This document shows, piece after piece, positions 43,828-53,108 of a stretch of DNA of 64,000 nt. Each line of letters opens with the position of its first letter. Position 1 is the first letter of the stretch. The notes beneath the pieces are model-generated. The model was not told the DNA's origin, searched no databases, and worked only from the letters and a program-made list of their open reading frames with translations. The DNA comes from Streptomyces sp. NBC_01803. Its GTDB lineage: Bacteria; Actinomycetota; Actinomycetes; Streptomycetales; Streptomycetaceae. The translations under genes were made by a program, and so were the position numbers. The DNA is taken from the NCBI RefSeq assembly GCF_035917415.1, contig NZ_CP109073.1:2639501-2703500 (forward strand), given 5' to 3'.

Positions 43828-45273
43828 ATGAGCGCCGAGGCGACGAGCCACACGGATCAGGTGCTGGTGGCCTCCAATCGCGGCCCCGTGAGCTACGGGA
43901 TCGCCGAGGACGGCTCGCTCACCGCCAAGCGCGGCGGCGGCGGCCTGGTCTCCGGGCTGAGCGCGCTGGGCACCGCGGCCGGCACCTGGGTCTGCGCGGC
44001 GCTCGGTGACGGCGACCGCGAGGCCGCCCGACGGGCCGGCCCCCGGCTGGACCCGGCCGACACGGGTGGGCAGGCGGTGCGGATGCTGGACATCCCGGCC
44101 GGCACGTTCGACGCGGCGTACAACGGGGTCGCCAACTCCGTGCTGTGGTTCGTCCATCACCTGCTGTACCAGACGCCGCTGGAGCCGGTCTTCGACACCG
44201 GCTTCGAGGAGCAGTGGGCCGCGTACGAGACGTACAACCGGGCCTTCGCCGACGCCCTGGCCGACGAGGCCGCGCCGGGCGCGGCCGTGCTCGTGCAGGA
44301 CTACCACCTCTCGCTGGTCCCCGGCCTGCTGCGCGAGCGCCGGCCCGACCTGCGGATCGGGCACTTCTCGCACACCCCCTGGGCGCCGCCCGAGCTGTAC
44401 GCGGTGCTGCCGGACGCGATCGCGCGGCAGGTGCTGCTGGGCATCCTGGGCGCGGACCGGGCCGCCTTCCTCACCCACCGCTGGGCGCGGGCCTTCGCGG
44501 ACTGCTGCGCGGCCGTGCTGGGCGCGGAGGTGGACGGGCTGTCCGTCACCTACGAGGGCCGCACGACGCGGCTGGGCGTGCACGGTCTGGGGGCGGACGC
44601 CGACTTCCTGCGGGAGCGGGCGTTCCGTCCGGACGTGGACGAGCGGCTGGCGGCGCTGCGCGAGGAGGTCGGCGACCGCCGGACGATCGTGCGGGTGGAC
44701 CGCACGGAGCTGTCGAAGAACATCGTGCGCGGCCTGTACGCCTACCGCCGGCTGCTGACCGACCGCCCGCAGTGGCGCGGCCGGGTGACGCACGTGGCGT
44801 TCGCGTATCCGTCGCGGCAGGACCTGGCGGTCTACCGCGAGTACACGGCCGAGGTCTCCCGGGTGGCGGACGAGATCAACGCGGCGTTCGGCGCGGACGG
44901 CTGGACGCCGGTCGTGCTGCACGTCAAGGACGACTTCGCCCGTTCGCTGGCGGCCTACCGGATGGCCGACGTGGCGTTCGTGAACCCGATCCGGGACGGG
45001 ATGAACCTGGTCGCCAAGGAGATCCCGGTGGTCTCCGAGCGGGGCTGCGCGCTGGTCCTGTCCCGCGAGGCGGGCGCGGCGGCGGAGCTGGGCGAGGACG
45101 CCCTGCTGGTGAACCCCTACGACATCGCCGCCACGGCCGAGGCCCTGCACCTCGCCCTGTCGATGCCCCCGGACGAGCGCGCCCAACGCTCCAAGCGCCT
45201 GGCCGCCACCGCGACGGCCCTGCCCCCCCAGGCGTGGTTCCTGGACCAGCTCACGGCCCTCCGCGAGATCTGA
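43828..45273 (+). CDS. otsA: Trehalose-6-phosphate synthase
   Basis: 481 residues from ATG 43828 (GGAG nine bases upstream). GT20 glycosyltransferase making trehalose-6-phosphate from UDP-glucose and glucose-6-phosphate. Signs: VLVASNRGPVSYG, NSVLWFVHHLLYQ, VQDYHLSLVPGLL, IGHFSHTPWAPPELY, DRTELSKNIVRGLYAYRRLL and VNPIRDGMNLVAKEI. The phosphatase partner lies convergently at 45540-46367. Confidence 0.96.
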   Translation: MSAEATSHTDQVLVASNRGPVSYGIAEDGSLTAKRGGGGLVSGLSALGTAAGTWVCAALGDGDREAARRAGPRLDPADTGGQAVRMLDIPAGTFDAAYNGVANSVLWFVHHLLYQTPLEPVFDTGFEEQWAAYETYNRAFADALADEAAPGAAVLVQDYHLSLVPGLLRERRPDLRIGHFSHTPWAPPELYAVLPDAIARQVLLGILGADRAAFLTHRWARAFADCCAAVLGAEVDGLSVTYEGRTTRLGVHGLGADADFLRERAFRPDVDERLAALREEVGDRRTIVRVDRTELSKNIVRGLYAYRRLLTDRPQWRGRVTHVAFAYPSRQDLAVYREYTAEVSRVADEINAAFGADGWTPVVLHVKDDFARSLAAYRMADVAFVNPIRDGMNLVAKEIPVVSERGCALVLSREAGAAAELGEDALLVNPYDIAATAEALHLALSMPPDERAQRSKRLAATATALPPQAWFLDQLTALREI

Positions 45274-45308
45274 CCGCGACAGCGGAAGGAACGGCCCCAC
45301 GCGGCCCC

Positions 45309-45605
45309 CACGCGGCCCCCACCGGGCGGTCGCGGTCAGCGCGGGTGGTGCGGCCCACACGGCCAGGAGGGCGGCGACACCTCGCGAGCCGTCACGGTCG
45401 GGACACCCACCACCGCCGACGGGACGCCGGGCCCACGCCGGGCGACCCGCGCGTCCACGACCGGCCGCCGCCCGACGGGCGACGCCAGGGACACACCCGA
45501 AAGACGCACCCCCACGCGGCCCACACCGGGCGGTCGCGGTCAGCGCAGGTGGTGCGCCAGGGTGGTCAGGAGGGTGGCGACGCCCTCGGGGCCGTCCACC
45601 GTCAG
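45309..45605. repeat. Direct repeat of the otsB 3' end region
   Basis: Bases 45309-45401 and 45513-45605 are similar along about 93 bases, offset by 204. Both contain CACGCGGCCC(C/A)CACCGGGC, CGGTCGCGGTCAGCGC and (A/G)GGTGGTGCG. The right copy includes the otsB stop and last 22 codons, so the left copy is a stray duplicate. The gap 45274-45539 has no other gene. Confidence 0.75.
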
Positions 45606-46367
45606 GTCGGTGGCCGCCGCCAGCTCTCGCACCTCGGCGCTGCCGCTGCACACCCGCAGGCCGGCCACCCCGGTCTCGGCGAGCTTGGTGACCGCCTCGA
45701 AGGCGGCGAGGTCGCCGAGGTCGTCGCCCGCGTACAGCACCGACGCCGCGCCCGTGTCGCGGGCCAGGGCGGTGAGGGCCGCGCCCTTGTCCATGCCCGG
45801 GGGGCGCAGCTCCAGGACCAGGCGGCCCGGCTCCAGCGTCAGGCGGTGGCGCGCGGCCAGCTCCGTCATCGGCTCGCGCAGCGCGGCGAACGCGCCCGCC
45901 GGGTCGTCGGCGCGGCGGGTATGGACGGCCAGCGCGTTGCCCTTGTCCTCGACGAACGCGCCGGTCTCCGCGACCAGCGCGGGCAGCTCCGCGCGGGCGG
46001 CGGCGACGCCCGCGTGCGGCGGCGGGGTGCGCAGTACGCCGGTGGCCGCGTCCCAGCGCTCCGCGCCGTACGCGCCGAGCACCACCAGACCGGCCAGCTC
46101 GGGGTGGCCCGCGAAGCCGCCGAGCCGCACGGCGACCCCGGCCGGGCGGCCGGTGACGATGGCGACGGCGGCCACCCGCCCGGCGAGCCGGGCCAGCGCG
46201 GGCACGGCGTCGGGGTGGGGTCTGGCCTGCTCGGGGTCGGCCACGATGGGGGCCAGCGTGCCGTCGAAGTCGAGGGCGATCAGCGCCCGCCGGGGCTGAT
46301 CGAGGAGTGCCGCGAGGCCGGCGCGGCCGGCGTCCGTCACGGGTACGGGAAGGCTGCCCATGTACAT
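45540..46367 (-). CDS. otsB: Trehalose-6-phosphate phosphatase
   Basis: 275 residues (ATG 46367; ATG 46361 is equally possible). HAD phosphatase removing phosphate from trehalose-6-phosphate. Motif I LDFDGTLAPIV (catalytic Asp pair), motif II VTGR, motif III lysine region LRPPGMDKGAAL, and motif IV GDDLGDLAAFEAV. It is 16 bases downstream of the DUF3263 gene on the same strand. Confidence 0.95.
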   Translation of the reverse strand: MYMGSLPVPVTDAGRAGLAALLDQPRRALIALDFDGTLAPIVADPEQARPHPDAVPALARLAGRVAAVAIVTGRPAGVAVRLGGFAGHPELAGLVVLGAYGAERWDAATGVLRTPPPHAGVAAARAELPALVAETGAFVEDKGNALAVHTRRADDPAGAFAALREPMTELAARHRLTLEPGRLVLELRPPGMDKGAALTALARDTGAASVLYAGDDLGDLAAFEAVTKLAETGVAGLRVCSGSAEVRELAAATDLTVDGPEGVATLLTTLAHHLR

Positions 46368-46383
46368 GACCTTACCGACGGCC

Positions 46384-46647
46384 TCAGCGGCGCTCGCGGC
46401 GGGACTCGCGCAGTCGGCGCAGACGGTTCACCGTCACCGGGTCGTGGGCGAGGGCGCGCGGATCGTCCAGCAGGGCGTTGAGGAGCTGGTAGTAGCGGGT
46501 GGGCGAGATCCCCAGGCGCTCCCGGATGGCCCGCTCCTTCGCACCGGCACCCGGCCACGCGGCGCGCTCGACGGCGAGGACGGCACGGTCCCTTTCGGAC
46601 AGCCCGTCCGCGTCGTCACCGCCCTCGTCGTGGTGCTCGGTGGTCAT
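46384..46647 (-). CDS. DUF3263 family small protein
   Basis: 87 residues. Core LSERDRAVLAVERAAWPGAG, KERAIRERLGISPTRYYQLL, NALLDDP resembles a helix-turn-helix and matches DUF3263, common in actinobacteria. Likely a DNA-binding regulator. It sits in an operon with otsB. Confidence 0.88.
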   Translation of the reverse strand: MTTEHHDEGGDDADGLSERDRAVLAVERAAWPGAGAKERAIRERLGISPTRYYQLLNALLDDPRALAHDPVTVNRLRRLRESRRERR

Positions 46648-46680
46648 CCGGGCAGTTTATGGGGTCGTTTCCAGACGAAT

Positions 46681-47976
46681 TCATTCCTCGTCCCGGTCGA
46701 GGGCGTCCGCGTCGCTCTGCAGCCGGGAGAGAACGCCCTCCACGTCGCCGCCGGGGCGCACGGCGTCCCCGATGACCTCGGAGATCAGGCCCGCGACCGT
46801 GGTCCAGGACACCTTGCCCGCCGGGAGGAAGGTGGCGCCCGGCAGCTCGTTCAGGAACGGCCGCAGCCGCCGGTTCTCCGGCGAATCGCTCTCGCTCATC
46901 GTGTGCGCGGCGGGCGTGGAGACGGGCAACAGGCGGAAGCGCTCGGCGAAGGTGCTGACGTTGCGGTGCTCGCTGAAGAGGTAGTTGAGGAACGTGGCGA
47001 TGTGCTCCTGGTTCCCCCGCTGCTTGAAGCCGAGCAGCCAGGAGGCGTCGCCCATCACGGACAGGCTGGCGCCGCGCCGACCGGGCATCGCGGACATGCC
47101 GTATTCGACGCCGCCCTGCTCGGCGTAGCCCATCAGGAACGGGTCCCCGGTGAGCATCCCGACCCGCCCGGCGGCGAACGCCTCGTAGACCGCCTGGCGC
47201 GTGGTGTCGCCGGGGGCCGCCCCGCCGGTCCGGTCCGCGCCGACGAGGTGGTCGCGCAGCCAGGTGAACGTCCAGGTGTTGGCGGGCGATTCGATCGTGT
47301 AGCTGCCGGTGGGGTCGGTGAGCGTGCCGCCGCCGGCGAGCATCCACATCAGCGCCTCGGCGTTCGCGTCGTCATGGCCGAACGCGAGCCCGTACGGCTG
47401 CTCGACACCGGCGGCGCGCAGCATGTCGGCCGCGTTCAGCAGCTCCTGCCAGTCGCGCGGCGGGGTGTCGGGGTCGAGGCCGGCCTGCGTGAAGAGGTCC
47501 TTGTTCCAGAAGAACGTCTGGAGGTAGGCGACGAACGGCATCCCGTACTGGACGCGCCGCACCTCGCCCGCCGCGGCGATCGAGGAGGGGAAGTCGGACA
47601 GCACCGGGATGGTGAGCAGGTCGTTGGCGTCGTAGAGCTCGCCCTCCCGGGCGAAGTCCGCGAACATGTAGAGCTGCGCCATGTCCGGCGCGTTCCCGGC
47701 GCCGATCATCCGGGCCACCTCGTCGTAGGTCGACTGGTAGGGGATGGCCGTGACCTCGACCCGTATGTCCGGGTTGATCTCGCGGAAGTCGGCGGCCAGG
47801 TCGTTCCAGAACTGCTCGACGCTGCCGCCGCCCACCAGGTCGGCGAACTCGGTCACCACCAGCCTCAGCACCACCTCCCCGCCGGCCGAATCGCTGCCGC
47901 AGGCCGTCGCCGTTGCCGTCAGGCCGAGGGCACTGGTGAGCCCAGCGGTCACGCCCATGAATCGCCGACGTCGCAC
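46681..47976 (-). CDS. Orphan extracellular sugar-binding lipoprotein
   Basis: 431 residues from GTG 47976, with AAAGGGGAA upstream. Signal peptide with Arg pair and lipobox TATAC (lipidated Cys about 26). Family 1 binding-protein fold: VVLRLVVTEFADLV, GNAPDMAQLYMFADFA, GMPFVAYLQTFFWNKDLF. There are no permeases nearby, so it must work with permeases elsewhere. It is divergent from nagK-nagA across a control region with a DasR-type site, which suggests an amino-sugar-related ligand, by inference. Confidence 0.9.
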   Translation of the reverse strand: MRRRRFMGVTAGLTSALGLTATATACGSDSAGGEVVLRLVVTEFADLVGGGSVEQFWNDLAADFREINPDIRVEVTAIPYQSTYDEVARMIGAGNAPDMAQLYMFADFAREGELYDANDLLTIPVLSDFPSSIAAAGEVRRVQYGMPFVAYLQTFFWNKDLFTQAGLDPDTPPRDWQELLNAADMLRAAGVEQPYGLAFGHDDANAEALMWMLAGGGTLTDPTGSYTIESPANTWTFTWLRDHLVGADRTGGAAPGDTTRQAVYEAFAAGRVGMLTGDPFLMGYAEQGGVEYGMSAMPGRRGASLSVMGDASWLLGFKQRGNQEHIATFLNYLFSEHRNVSTFAERFRLLPVSTPAAHTMSESDSPENRRLRPFLNELPGATFLPAGKVSWTTVAGLISEVIGDAVRPGGDVEGVLSRLQSDADALDRDEE

Positions 47977-48197
47977 GTCACTTCCCCTTTGTGTTTCCTG
48001 GTCAACGGAATCTCACGAGGCGCACACGACCCCCGTCGGCGCCCAAATTCCAGAGTCTGCCTCCCCCTCATCCGCCACAGTGGGCAGCAGTGGTATCGGT
48101 TTGGCAACACCCCTTGCACGCAGCGGGACGCGCTGCACGCCCAGCCGCCCATCTCCCCCGAAGCGGCCGAAATCCTCGCCCGCCCCGGATCGGGTCG

Positions 48198-48213
48198 TGT
48201 GGACTAGACCTCT
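48198..48213. promoter_or_regulatory. DasR-type (dre) operator in front of nagK-nagA
   Basis: TGTGGACTAGACCTCT matches the dre consensus ACTGGTCTAGACCAGT at 11 of 16 positions, including the CTAGACC core. It lies 28 bases before the GTG of the ROK kinase. The DasR regulator senses GlcNAc/GlcN phosphates. An imperfect inverted repeat GCACGCAGCG / CGCGCTGCACGC lies upstream (about 48115-48139). Confidence 0.75.
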
Positions 48214-48241
48214 TCTCCCCTCTCGGGTGAGACTGGCGCGT

Positions 48242-49219
48242 GTGACTCTCCAGGACACCGAGCAGGACTACGCGATCGCCCTCGACGTGGGCGGCACCGT
48301 GCTGAAGGCCGCGCTGACCGGACGGGACGACGGACCGCTGCACCAGGCGCGCCGGCCCACGGCGGGGACCGGCGACCCGGCCCACGTGGTGGCCGGAATC
48401 CTGGACTTCACCCGCGAGCTGTACGACGCGGGCACCGCCCGCTTCGGCCGGCCGCCGGCCGCCGCCGGGATCGTGGTGCCGGGGCTGGTCGACGAACGGG
48501 CGGGCCTCGCCGTCTACAGCGCCAACCTGGGCTGGCGCGACGTGCCGCTGGCCCGGCTGGTGAGCGAGCGGCTCGGCGGCGTCCCGGTGGCCCTCGGCCA
48601 CGACGTGCGGGCCGGCGGCCTCGCCGAGGGCCGGCTGGGCGCGGGCGCCGGGCTGAGCCGTTTCCTCTTCGTCGCCCTGGGCACCGGCATCGCGGGCGCC
48701 ATCGGCGTCGACGGCCGGATGGAGCCGGGCGCGCACGGCGCGGCCGGTGAGATCGGCCACATCGTGATCCGGCCCGGCGGTGTCCGCTGCGGCTGCGGCC
48801 AGTACGGCTGCCTGGAGACGGTGGCCTCCGCCGCCGCGGTCGGCCGCGCCTGGGCCGCCGCCTCCGGCACGCCCGGGGCCACCGCCGCCGACGCGACGGC
48901 GGCCCTCGCGGCGGGTGACGGGCGGGCCGCTTCGCTGTGGCGGGAGGCGGTGGACGGCCTCGCCGACGGGCTGCTGACCACCGTCGCCCTGCTGGACCCG
49001 GGCGCCGTCGTCATCGGCGGCGGGCTGGCCGAGGCGGGCGAGACCCTGCTCGACCCGCTGCGCACGGCTCTGGCGGCGAAGGCCACGTTCCACCGGCTGC
49101 CCACGGTCGTCCCGGCGGCGCTGGGCGACTCGGCCGGCTGCCTGGGCGCCGGTCTGCTGGCGTGGGAACGCGCCGGCCTCGGCCCGGCGGCCCCGGCCAT
49201 CGCGGAGGTGACCCGATGA
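48242..49219 (+). CDS. nagK: ROK-family N-acetylglucosamine kinase
   Basis: 325 residues from GTG 48242. ATP motif ALDVGGTVLKAAL near the N-terminus, then VPGLVDERAGLAVYSANLGW, GHDVRAGGLAEG, and the ROK zinc motif CGCGQYGCLE. It phosphorylates GlcNAc (or a close sugar) for NagA, with which it overlaps by four bases. Specificity is inferred from context and the dre site. Confidence 0.9.
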   Translation: MTLQDTEQDYAIALDVGGTVLKAALTGRDDGPLHQARRPTAGTGDPAHVVAGILDFTRELYDAGTARFGRPPAAAGIVVPGLVDERAGLAVYSANLGWRDVPLARLVSERLGGVPVALGHDVRAGGLAEGRLGAGAGLSRFLFVALGTGIAGAIGVDGRMEPGAHGAAGEIGHIVIRPGGVRCGCGQYGCLETVASAAAVGRAWAAASGTPGATAADATAALAAGDGRAASLWREAVDGLADGLLTTVALLDPGAVVIGGGLAEAGETLLDPLRTALAAKATFHRLPTVVPAALGDSAGCLGAGLLAWERAGLGPAAPAIAEVTR

Positions 49220-50406
49220 GTCGCGTGGTGCTCGCCGGGGCGCGCGTCGTGCGACCCGTAGGCGTCGACGCGGGCGGCCGGGTCACGGTCGAGGACGGCC
49301 GGATCGTCGCGGACGCCCGCCCGGCGGAACACCGCCCGGCGGAGAGCTCGCCCGTCGTGGACCTGACCGGGCACTGGCTGGTGCCCGGCTTCGTGGACCT
49401 CCACGCGCACGGCGGCGGCGGCGCGTCGTTCTCCGCCGGCACGGCCGAGGAGGCGCTGCGCGTCATCCGCGCCCACCGGGCCCACGGCACGACCACCATG
49501 GTCGCCTCCACCGTCACCGGCGACCTCGGCGACCTCGCCGCGCAGGCCGGCACGCTCTCCGAGCTGGTGGAGCAGGGCGACCTGGCCGGTATCCACTTCG
49601 AGGGCCCGTTCATCGCCGCCGGCCGCTGCGGGGCCCACGAGCCCACGCTGCTGCGCGACCCGGACCGCTCGGCCGTCGGCGAGCTGATCGACGCGGCGCG
49701 CGGGACGGCCCGGATGCTGACGCTCGCGCCCGAGCTGCCCGGCGGTATCGAGGCGGTGCGGCTGCTGCGCGACCACGGTGTGATCGCGGCCGTCGGCCAC
49801 ACCGACGCGACCTACGAGGCGACGCGACGGGCCGTCGAGGCGGGCGCCACCGTCGCCACCCACCTGTTCAACGCCATGCCGCCGCTGGCCCACCGCGCGC
49901 CCGGGCCGATCGCCGCGCTGCTGGAGGACGAGCGGGTCACCGTCGAGCTGATCAACGACGGCACGCATCTGCACCCGTCCGTGCTGGGGCTCGCCTTCCG
50001 CTCGGCGGGAGCGGGCCGGGTGGCGTTCGTCACCGACGCCATGGGCGCGGCCGGGATGGGCGACGGCAGCTATCCGCTGGGCCCGCTGCGGGTGGAGGTC
50101 GCGGGCGGCGTCGCCCGGCTGGCCGAGGGGGGCGCCATCGCGGGCTCCACACTCACCCTGGACCGGGCGCTGCGCCGCGCGGTGACCGTCGACGGCCTGC
50201 CCGTCGCGGAGGCGGTCCGGGCGCTGTCGGCGACCCCGGCGCGGCTGCTGGGCGTGGCCGACCGGGTCGGGTCGATCGAGGAGGGCAAGGACGCCGACCT
50301 GGTAGTTCTGGACGAGGAGTTCGCGGTGGCCGGGGTGATGCGCGGCGGGGAGTGGCTGAGCGGTCCGCCCCGGCCGACGGCCCTCAGCTCTCCTCGTGGT
50401 CGCTGA
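49216..50406 (+). CDS. nagA: N-acetylglucosamine-6-phosphate deacetylase
   Basis: 396 residues from ATG 49216 (ATGA coupling with nagK). Metal-dependent amidohydrolase. Signs: LVPGFVDLHAHGGGGASF, HFEGPFIAAGRCGAHEP, ATHLFNAMPPLAHRAPG, and the catalytic Asp in VAFVTDAMGAAGMGDG. It converts GlcNAc-6-P to GlcN-6-P, and also takes the product of MurQ. Its end overlaps the convergent CBM gene by 23 bases. Confidence 0.96.
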   Translation: MSRVVLAGARVVRPVGVDAGGRVTVEDGRIVADARPAEHRPAESSPVVDLTGHWLVPGFVDLHAHGGGGASFSAGTAEEALRVIRAHRAHGTTTMVASTVTGDLGDLAAQAGTLSELVEQGDLAGIHFEGPFIAAGRCGAHEPTLLRDPDRSAVGELIDAARGTARMLTLAPELPGGIEAVRLLRDHGVIAAVGHTDATYEATRRAVEAGATVATHLFNAMPPLAHRAPGPIAALLEDERVTVELINDGTHLHPSVLGLAFRSAGAGRVAFVTDAMGAAGMGDGSYPLGPLRVEVAGGVARLAEGGAIAGSTLTLDRALRRAVTVDGLPVAEAVRALSATPARLLGVADRVGSIEEGKDADLVVLDEEFAVAGVMRGGEWLSGPPRPTALSSPRGR

Positions 50407-51301
50407 TCCAGAGCTGGTCTATGGCGACGTCGCAGGGGCGGTCACAGGTGAGCGTGACCGTGTTACTGCCCTGGACCAGCTCGACCAGGTTGAACGTGCG
50501 CACCCAGCTGTCGTCGAAGGCGTCACTCGCGGTGGAGTAGTCCTGCATGTCCACCGGGTCGGTGCGGGGCGTGCCGTTGACGGAGAAGCCCATGGCCTGA
50601 CCGTCGGTGATCGTCGAGTACCCGGTGTAGAGGTAGTACTGGCCCGGCTCGCCCTCGAAGTCGAACGTCCAGGTGATCGTCGCGTTCGGACGGCCCTGCA
50701 CCGCGATGTAGGCGCCGGTGTCCGAGCGGGCGTTCTGGAAGGTGGACTCCAGGGCCGCGCCGTTGCCGAACTGAAGCCGCGTGAGGTCGGCCACGGGCAG
50801 GTCCGGGGCCTCGGTCTCCTCGTCGGCCGGCGGGTCCGTCGGGTCGTCGCCGTCCTGCTCGTCGTCGGCGTTGCCCGTGGGAGCGGACGACTCTCCGTCG
50901 TTCGCCCCCTGGTTCTCCTCGCCGCCGCTGAACAGGATCGCCGCGCCGACGCCGAGCACCACGGCCAGGACGACCGCGATGGCGCCGATCAGCAGCCCGT
51001 TCCGGCGCTGGTCGGGCCCCGGCGCGCGGCGCCGGTCGTGCGGCCCGCCACCGTTCGGCGGCCTGCCGCCCACCTGTGTCTCGGGCGCCGCGTAGCGGGC
51101 GTCCGGGCGCGCCGGTGCCTGCTGCTGCCGGTATCCCTGCTGGCCGCCGAAGGTCCGCTCCCCCACCGGGCGGACCTGGTTGTACGACGGCTGCCGCAGG
51201 GTCTGCTGCGGCGGCGGCGCGTCGCCCTCGGGACGGTACAGGTACGCGAACGGGTCGTCCGGCTCGTCGGGCGTGCCCCTGCCGCTGTTCCCCGCGCTCA
51301 T
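50384..51301 (-). CDS. Single-pass membrane protein with an extracellular carbohydrate-binding-like domain
   Basis: 305 residues. A cytoplasmic Pro/Gln/Arg-rich arm (1-100), one membrane helix (about 102-124: GLLIGAIAVVLAVVLGVGAA), a long acidic linker, then a beta-sandwich resembling CBM6/35 domains (WTFDFEGEPGQYYLYTGYST ... IDQLWISD). Two Cys near the C-terminus (TCDRPCDVAI) may form a disulfide. It may bind polysaccharide at the surface. Function unknown. Confidence 0.78.
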   Translation of the reverse strand: MSAGNSGRGTPDEPDDPFAYLYRPEGDAPPPQQTLRQPSYNQVRPVGERTFGGQQGYRQQQAPARPDARYAAPETQVGGRPPNGGGPHDRRRAPGPDQRRNGLLIGAIAVVLAVVLGVGAAILFSGGEENQGANDGESSAPTGNADDEQDGDDPTDPPADEETEAPDLPVADLTRLQFGNGAALESTFQNARSDTGAYIAVQGRPNATITWTFDFEGEPGQYYLYTGYSTITDGQAMGFSVNGTPRTDPVDMQDYSTASDAFDDSWVRTFNLVELVQGSNTVTLTCDRPCDVAIDQLWISDHEES

Positions 51302-51403
51302 CCGACTACCGCTCCTTAGTCACCGCTTTTCCCCCACCCTGGTACGGCTGCCGAGCCTACCCCGTTCGAGCGAACGGCCGGGACCGTTCCGGAACGCTCC
51401 GGC

Positions 51404-53011
51404 TCAGCCCGCGCGTCGTCTGCCCTGGGAGCGGGAGCGCTTCTCGATGTACATCCGCTGGTCGGCGGATTCCAGGACTTCTTCGGTGGTCATCCCGCAG
51501 GCCGCCCAGCCGATGCCGAAACTCGCGCCCACCCGCACGGCGCGGCCCTCGACCCGGATCGGCGGGATGATGCCGTTGCGCAGCCGGACCGCCAGGTCCG
51601 ACGCCTCCGCCGGGCCCAGGCCCTCGGCCAGCACCACGAACTCGTCCCCGCCGAGGCGCGCGACCGTGTCGTTGTCCCGCACGCCCTGCTCCAGGCGGCG
51701 GGCGACCTCGACCAGCACCGCGTCGCCGCAGACATGGCCGAAGCGGTCGTTGATCGATTTGAAGCCGTCGAGGTCGCAGAAGAGCACCGCCAGGCCCTTG
51801 CCGTCGCCGCCGGGGGCGTCCGGCGCGACGACGTGCTCGTGGTGGTCGTAGGCGCGCGGCGGCGGGGTGCCGTAGCCCTCGAACGCGTCGGTGACCCGGT
51901 CGGCGGCCGGGGCGGTCCGGCCGAACCGGTCGGGTGTCGTGTCGCATATCCGCCCGCCGAGCCGCGCGCGCAGCTCGGCGCTGTTGGGCAGGCCGGTGAG
52001 CGAGTCGTGGCTCGCGCGGTGGGCGAGGGCGAGCTCGTGGCGCTTGCGCTCCTCGATGTCCTCGACGTGGGTGAGCTGCACCTGCGGGCCGTCGGCGGCG
52101 TCGGCGACCACCGAGTTGCGCAGGCTGACCCAGACGTACGAGCCGTCGCGCCGGGCGAGCCGCAGCTCGGCCCGGCCGCCCTCGGCCGAGGTGCGCAGCA
52201 GGACGCCGGTGTCCTCGGGGTGGACGAGGTCGGCGAAGCTGTAGCGGCGCAGCACCGAGCCGGGGCGGCCCAGCAACCGGCACAGCGCGTCGTTGACGCG
52301 GATCAGGCGGCCGTGGCTCTCGCCGCCCACCTCCGCGATGGCCATGCCGCTGGGCGCGTACTCGAACGCCTGCCGGAAGCTCTCCTCGCTGGCCCGCAGC
52401 GCCTGCTGCTCCCGCTCCAGACGGATGAGCGCCCGCTGCATGTTGCCGCGCAGGCGGGCGTTGCTGATGGCGATGGCGGCCTGGGAGGCGTAGAGCTGGA
52501 GGGCCTCGCAGCCCCAGGGCCCGGGACGGCGGCCGTTGCGCGGCTTGTCGACCTCCAGCACGGCCAGCAGCTCGCCGTCGGAGGCGTACATGGGGGCGAA
52601 GAGGCGGTCCATCGGGTGCCACTCGTCGGGATAGCGCGGGGCGGGCCCGGTGGTGTGCCACTGCGGGACGTCGTCGTGATCGAGGACCCAGCCCTCGGTG
52701 TACGGGATGAAACGGAGCTCGCCCCAGCGCTCGCCCATGGACAGGCGGCGCTCCCACGACTCGCGGGAGCCGGTCCGGCCGGCGATGGCGGCCTCGGCCT
52801 TGTCGCTCCCGGCCACGGCGGCGACCAGCAGGTCGCCGTCGGGTCTCACCAGGTTCACCGCCGCCAGCTCGAAGCCGAGTGCGGCGACGGCCCCGTCGGC
52901 GATGGTCTGGAGGGTGTCGGCCATACTGCGGGCGGTGCTGAGCTGAGCGACAACCTGGTGCAGCTCCCGCAGTGAGGCGAGGCGCACATATGGCTCCGTC
53001 TCCGTTTCCAT
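51404..53011 (-). CDS. cdgB: Diguanylate cyclase, GAF-PAS-GGDEF (CdgB-like)
   Basis: 535 residues from ATG 53011 (GGGGGAG just upstream). GAF about 20-190, PAS about 208-320 (SFRQAFEYAPSGMAIAEVGG), GGDEF domain 330-530, with LGGDEFVVLA (catalytic 454-458) and an inhibitory I-site RDND at 445-448. It makes cyclic di-GMP, which controls BldD and development in Streptomyces. A loop of about 50 residues interrupts the domain near 355-405. Domain order and neighbourhood match S. coelicolor CdgB. Confidence 0.93.
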   Translation of the reverse strand: METETEPYVRLASLRELHQVVAQLSTARSMADTLQTIADGAVAALGFELAAVNLVRPDGDLLVAAVAGSDKAEAAIAGRTGSRESWERRLSMGERWGELRFIPYTEGWVLDHDDVPQWHTTGPAPRYPDEWHPMDRLFAPMYASDGELLAVLEVDKPRNGRRPGPWGCEALQLYASQAAIAISNARLRGNMQRALIRLEREQQALRASEESFRQAFEYAPSGMAIAEVGGESHGRLIRVNDALCRLLGRPGSVLRRYSFADLVHPEDTGVLLRTSAEGGRAELRLARRDGSYVWVSLRNSVVADAADGPQVQLTHVEDIEERKRHELALAHRASHDSLTGLPNSAELRARLGGRICDTTPDRFGRTAPAADRVTDAFEGYGTPPPRAYDHHEHVVAPDAPGGDGKGLAVLFCDLDGFKSINDRFGHVCGDAVLVEVARRLEQGVRDNDTVARLGGDEFVVLAEGLGPAEASDLAVRLRNGIIPPIRVEGRAVRVGASFGIGWAACGMTTEEVLESADQRMYIEKRSRSQGRRRAG

Positions 53012-53108
53012 CACTCCCCCGGGCGCGAAATGCACGTGCAGATATACAGGCCACTGAATCACAGCGAGCTGCCCGCTAGGTACACAGGGTCAGCAATTAG
53101 TCGCCTGC

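Noticed and set aside
45276..45540. Repeated CACGCGGCCC units that might suggest a CRISPR array.
   Set aside because: There are only two long copies with a single 204-base offset and no regular spacers or cas genes; it is a duplication of the otsB end.
42622..45651. A 1009-codon minus-strand open frame opposite gpgS and otsA.
   Set aside because: Composition is antisense-like (Arg/His/Gln-rich) and it covers two well-identified plus-strand enzymes.
46360..48207. A 615-codon plus-strand open frame opposite the DUF3263 and lipoprotein genes.
   Set aside because: It is antisense to clear genes and has no domain or ribosome site.
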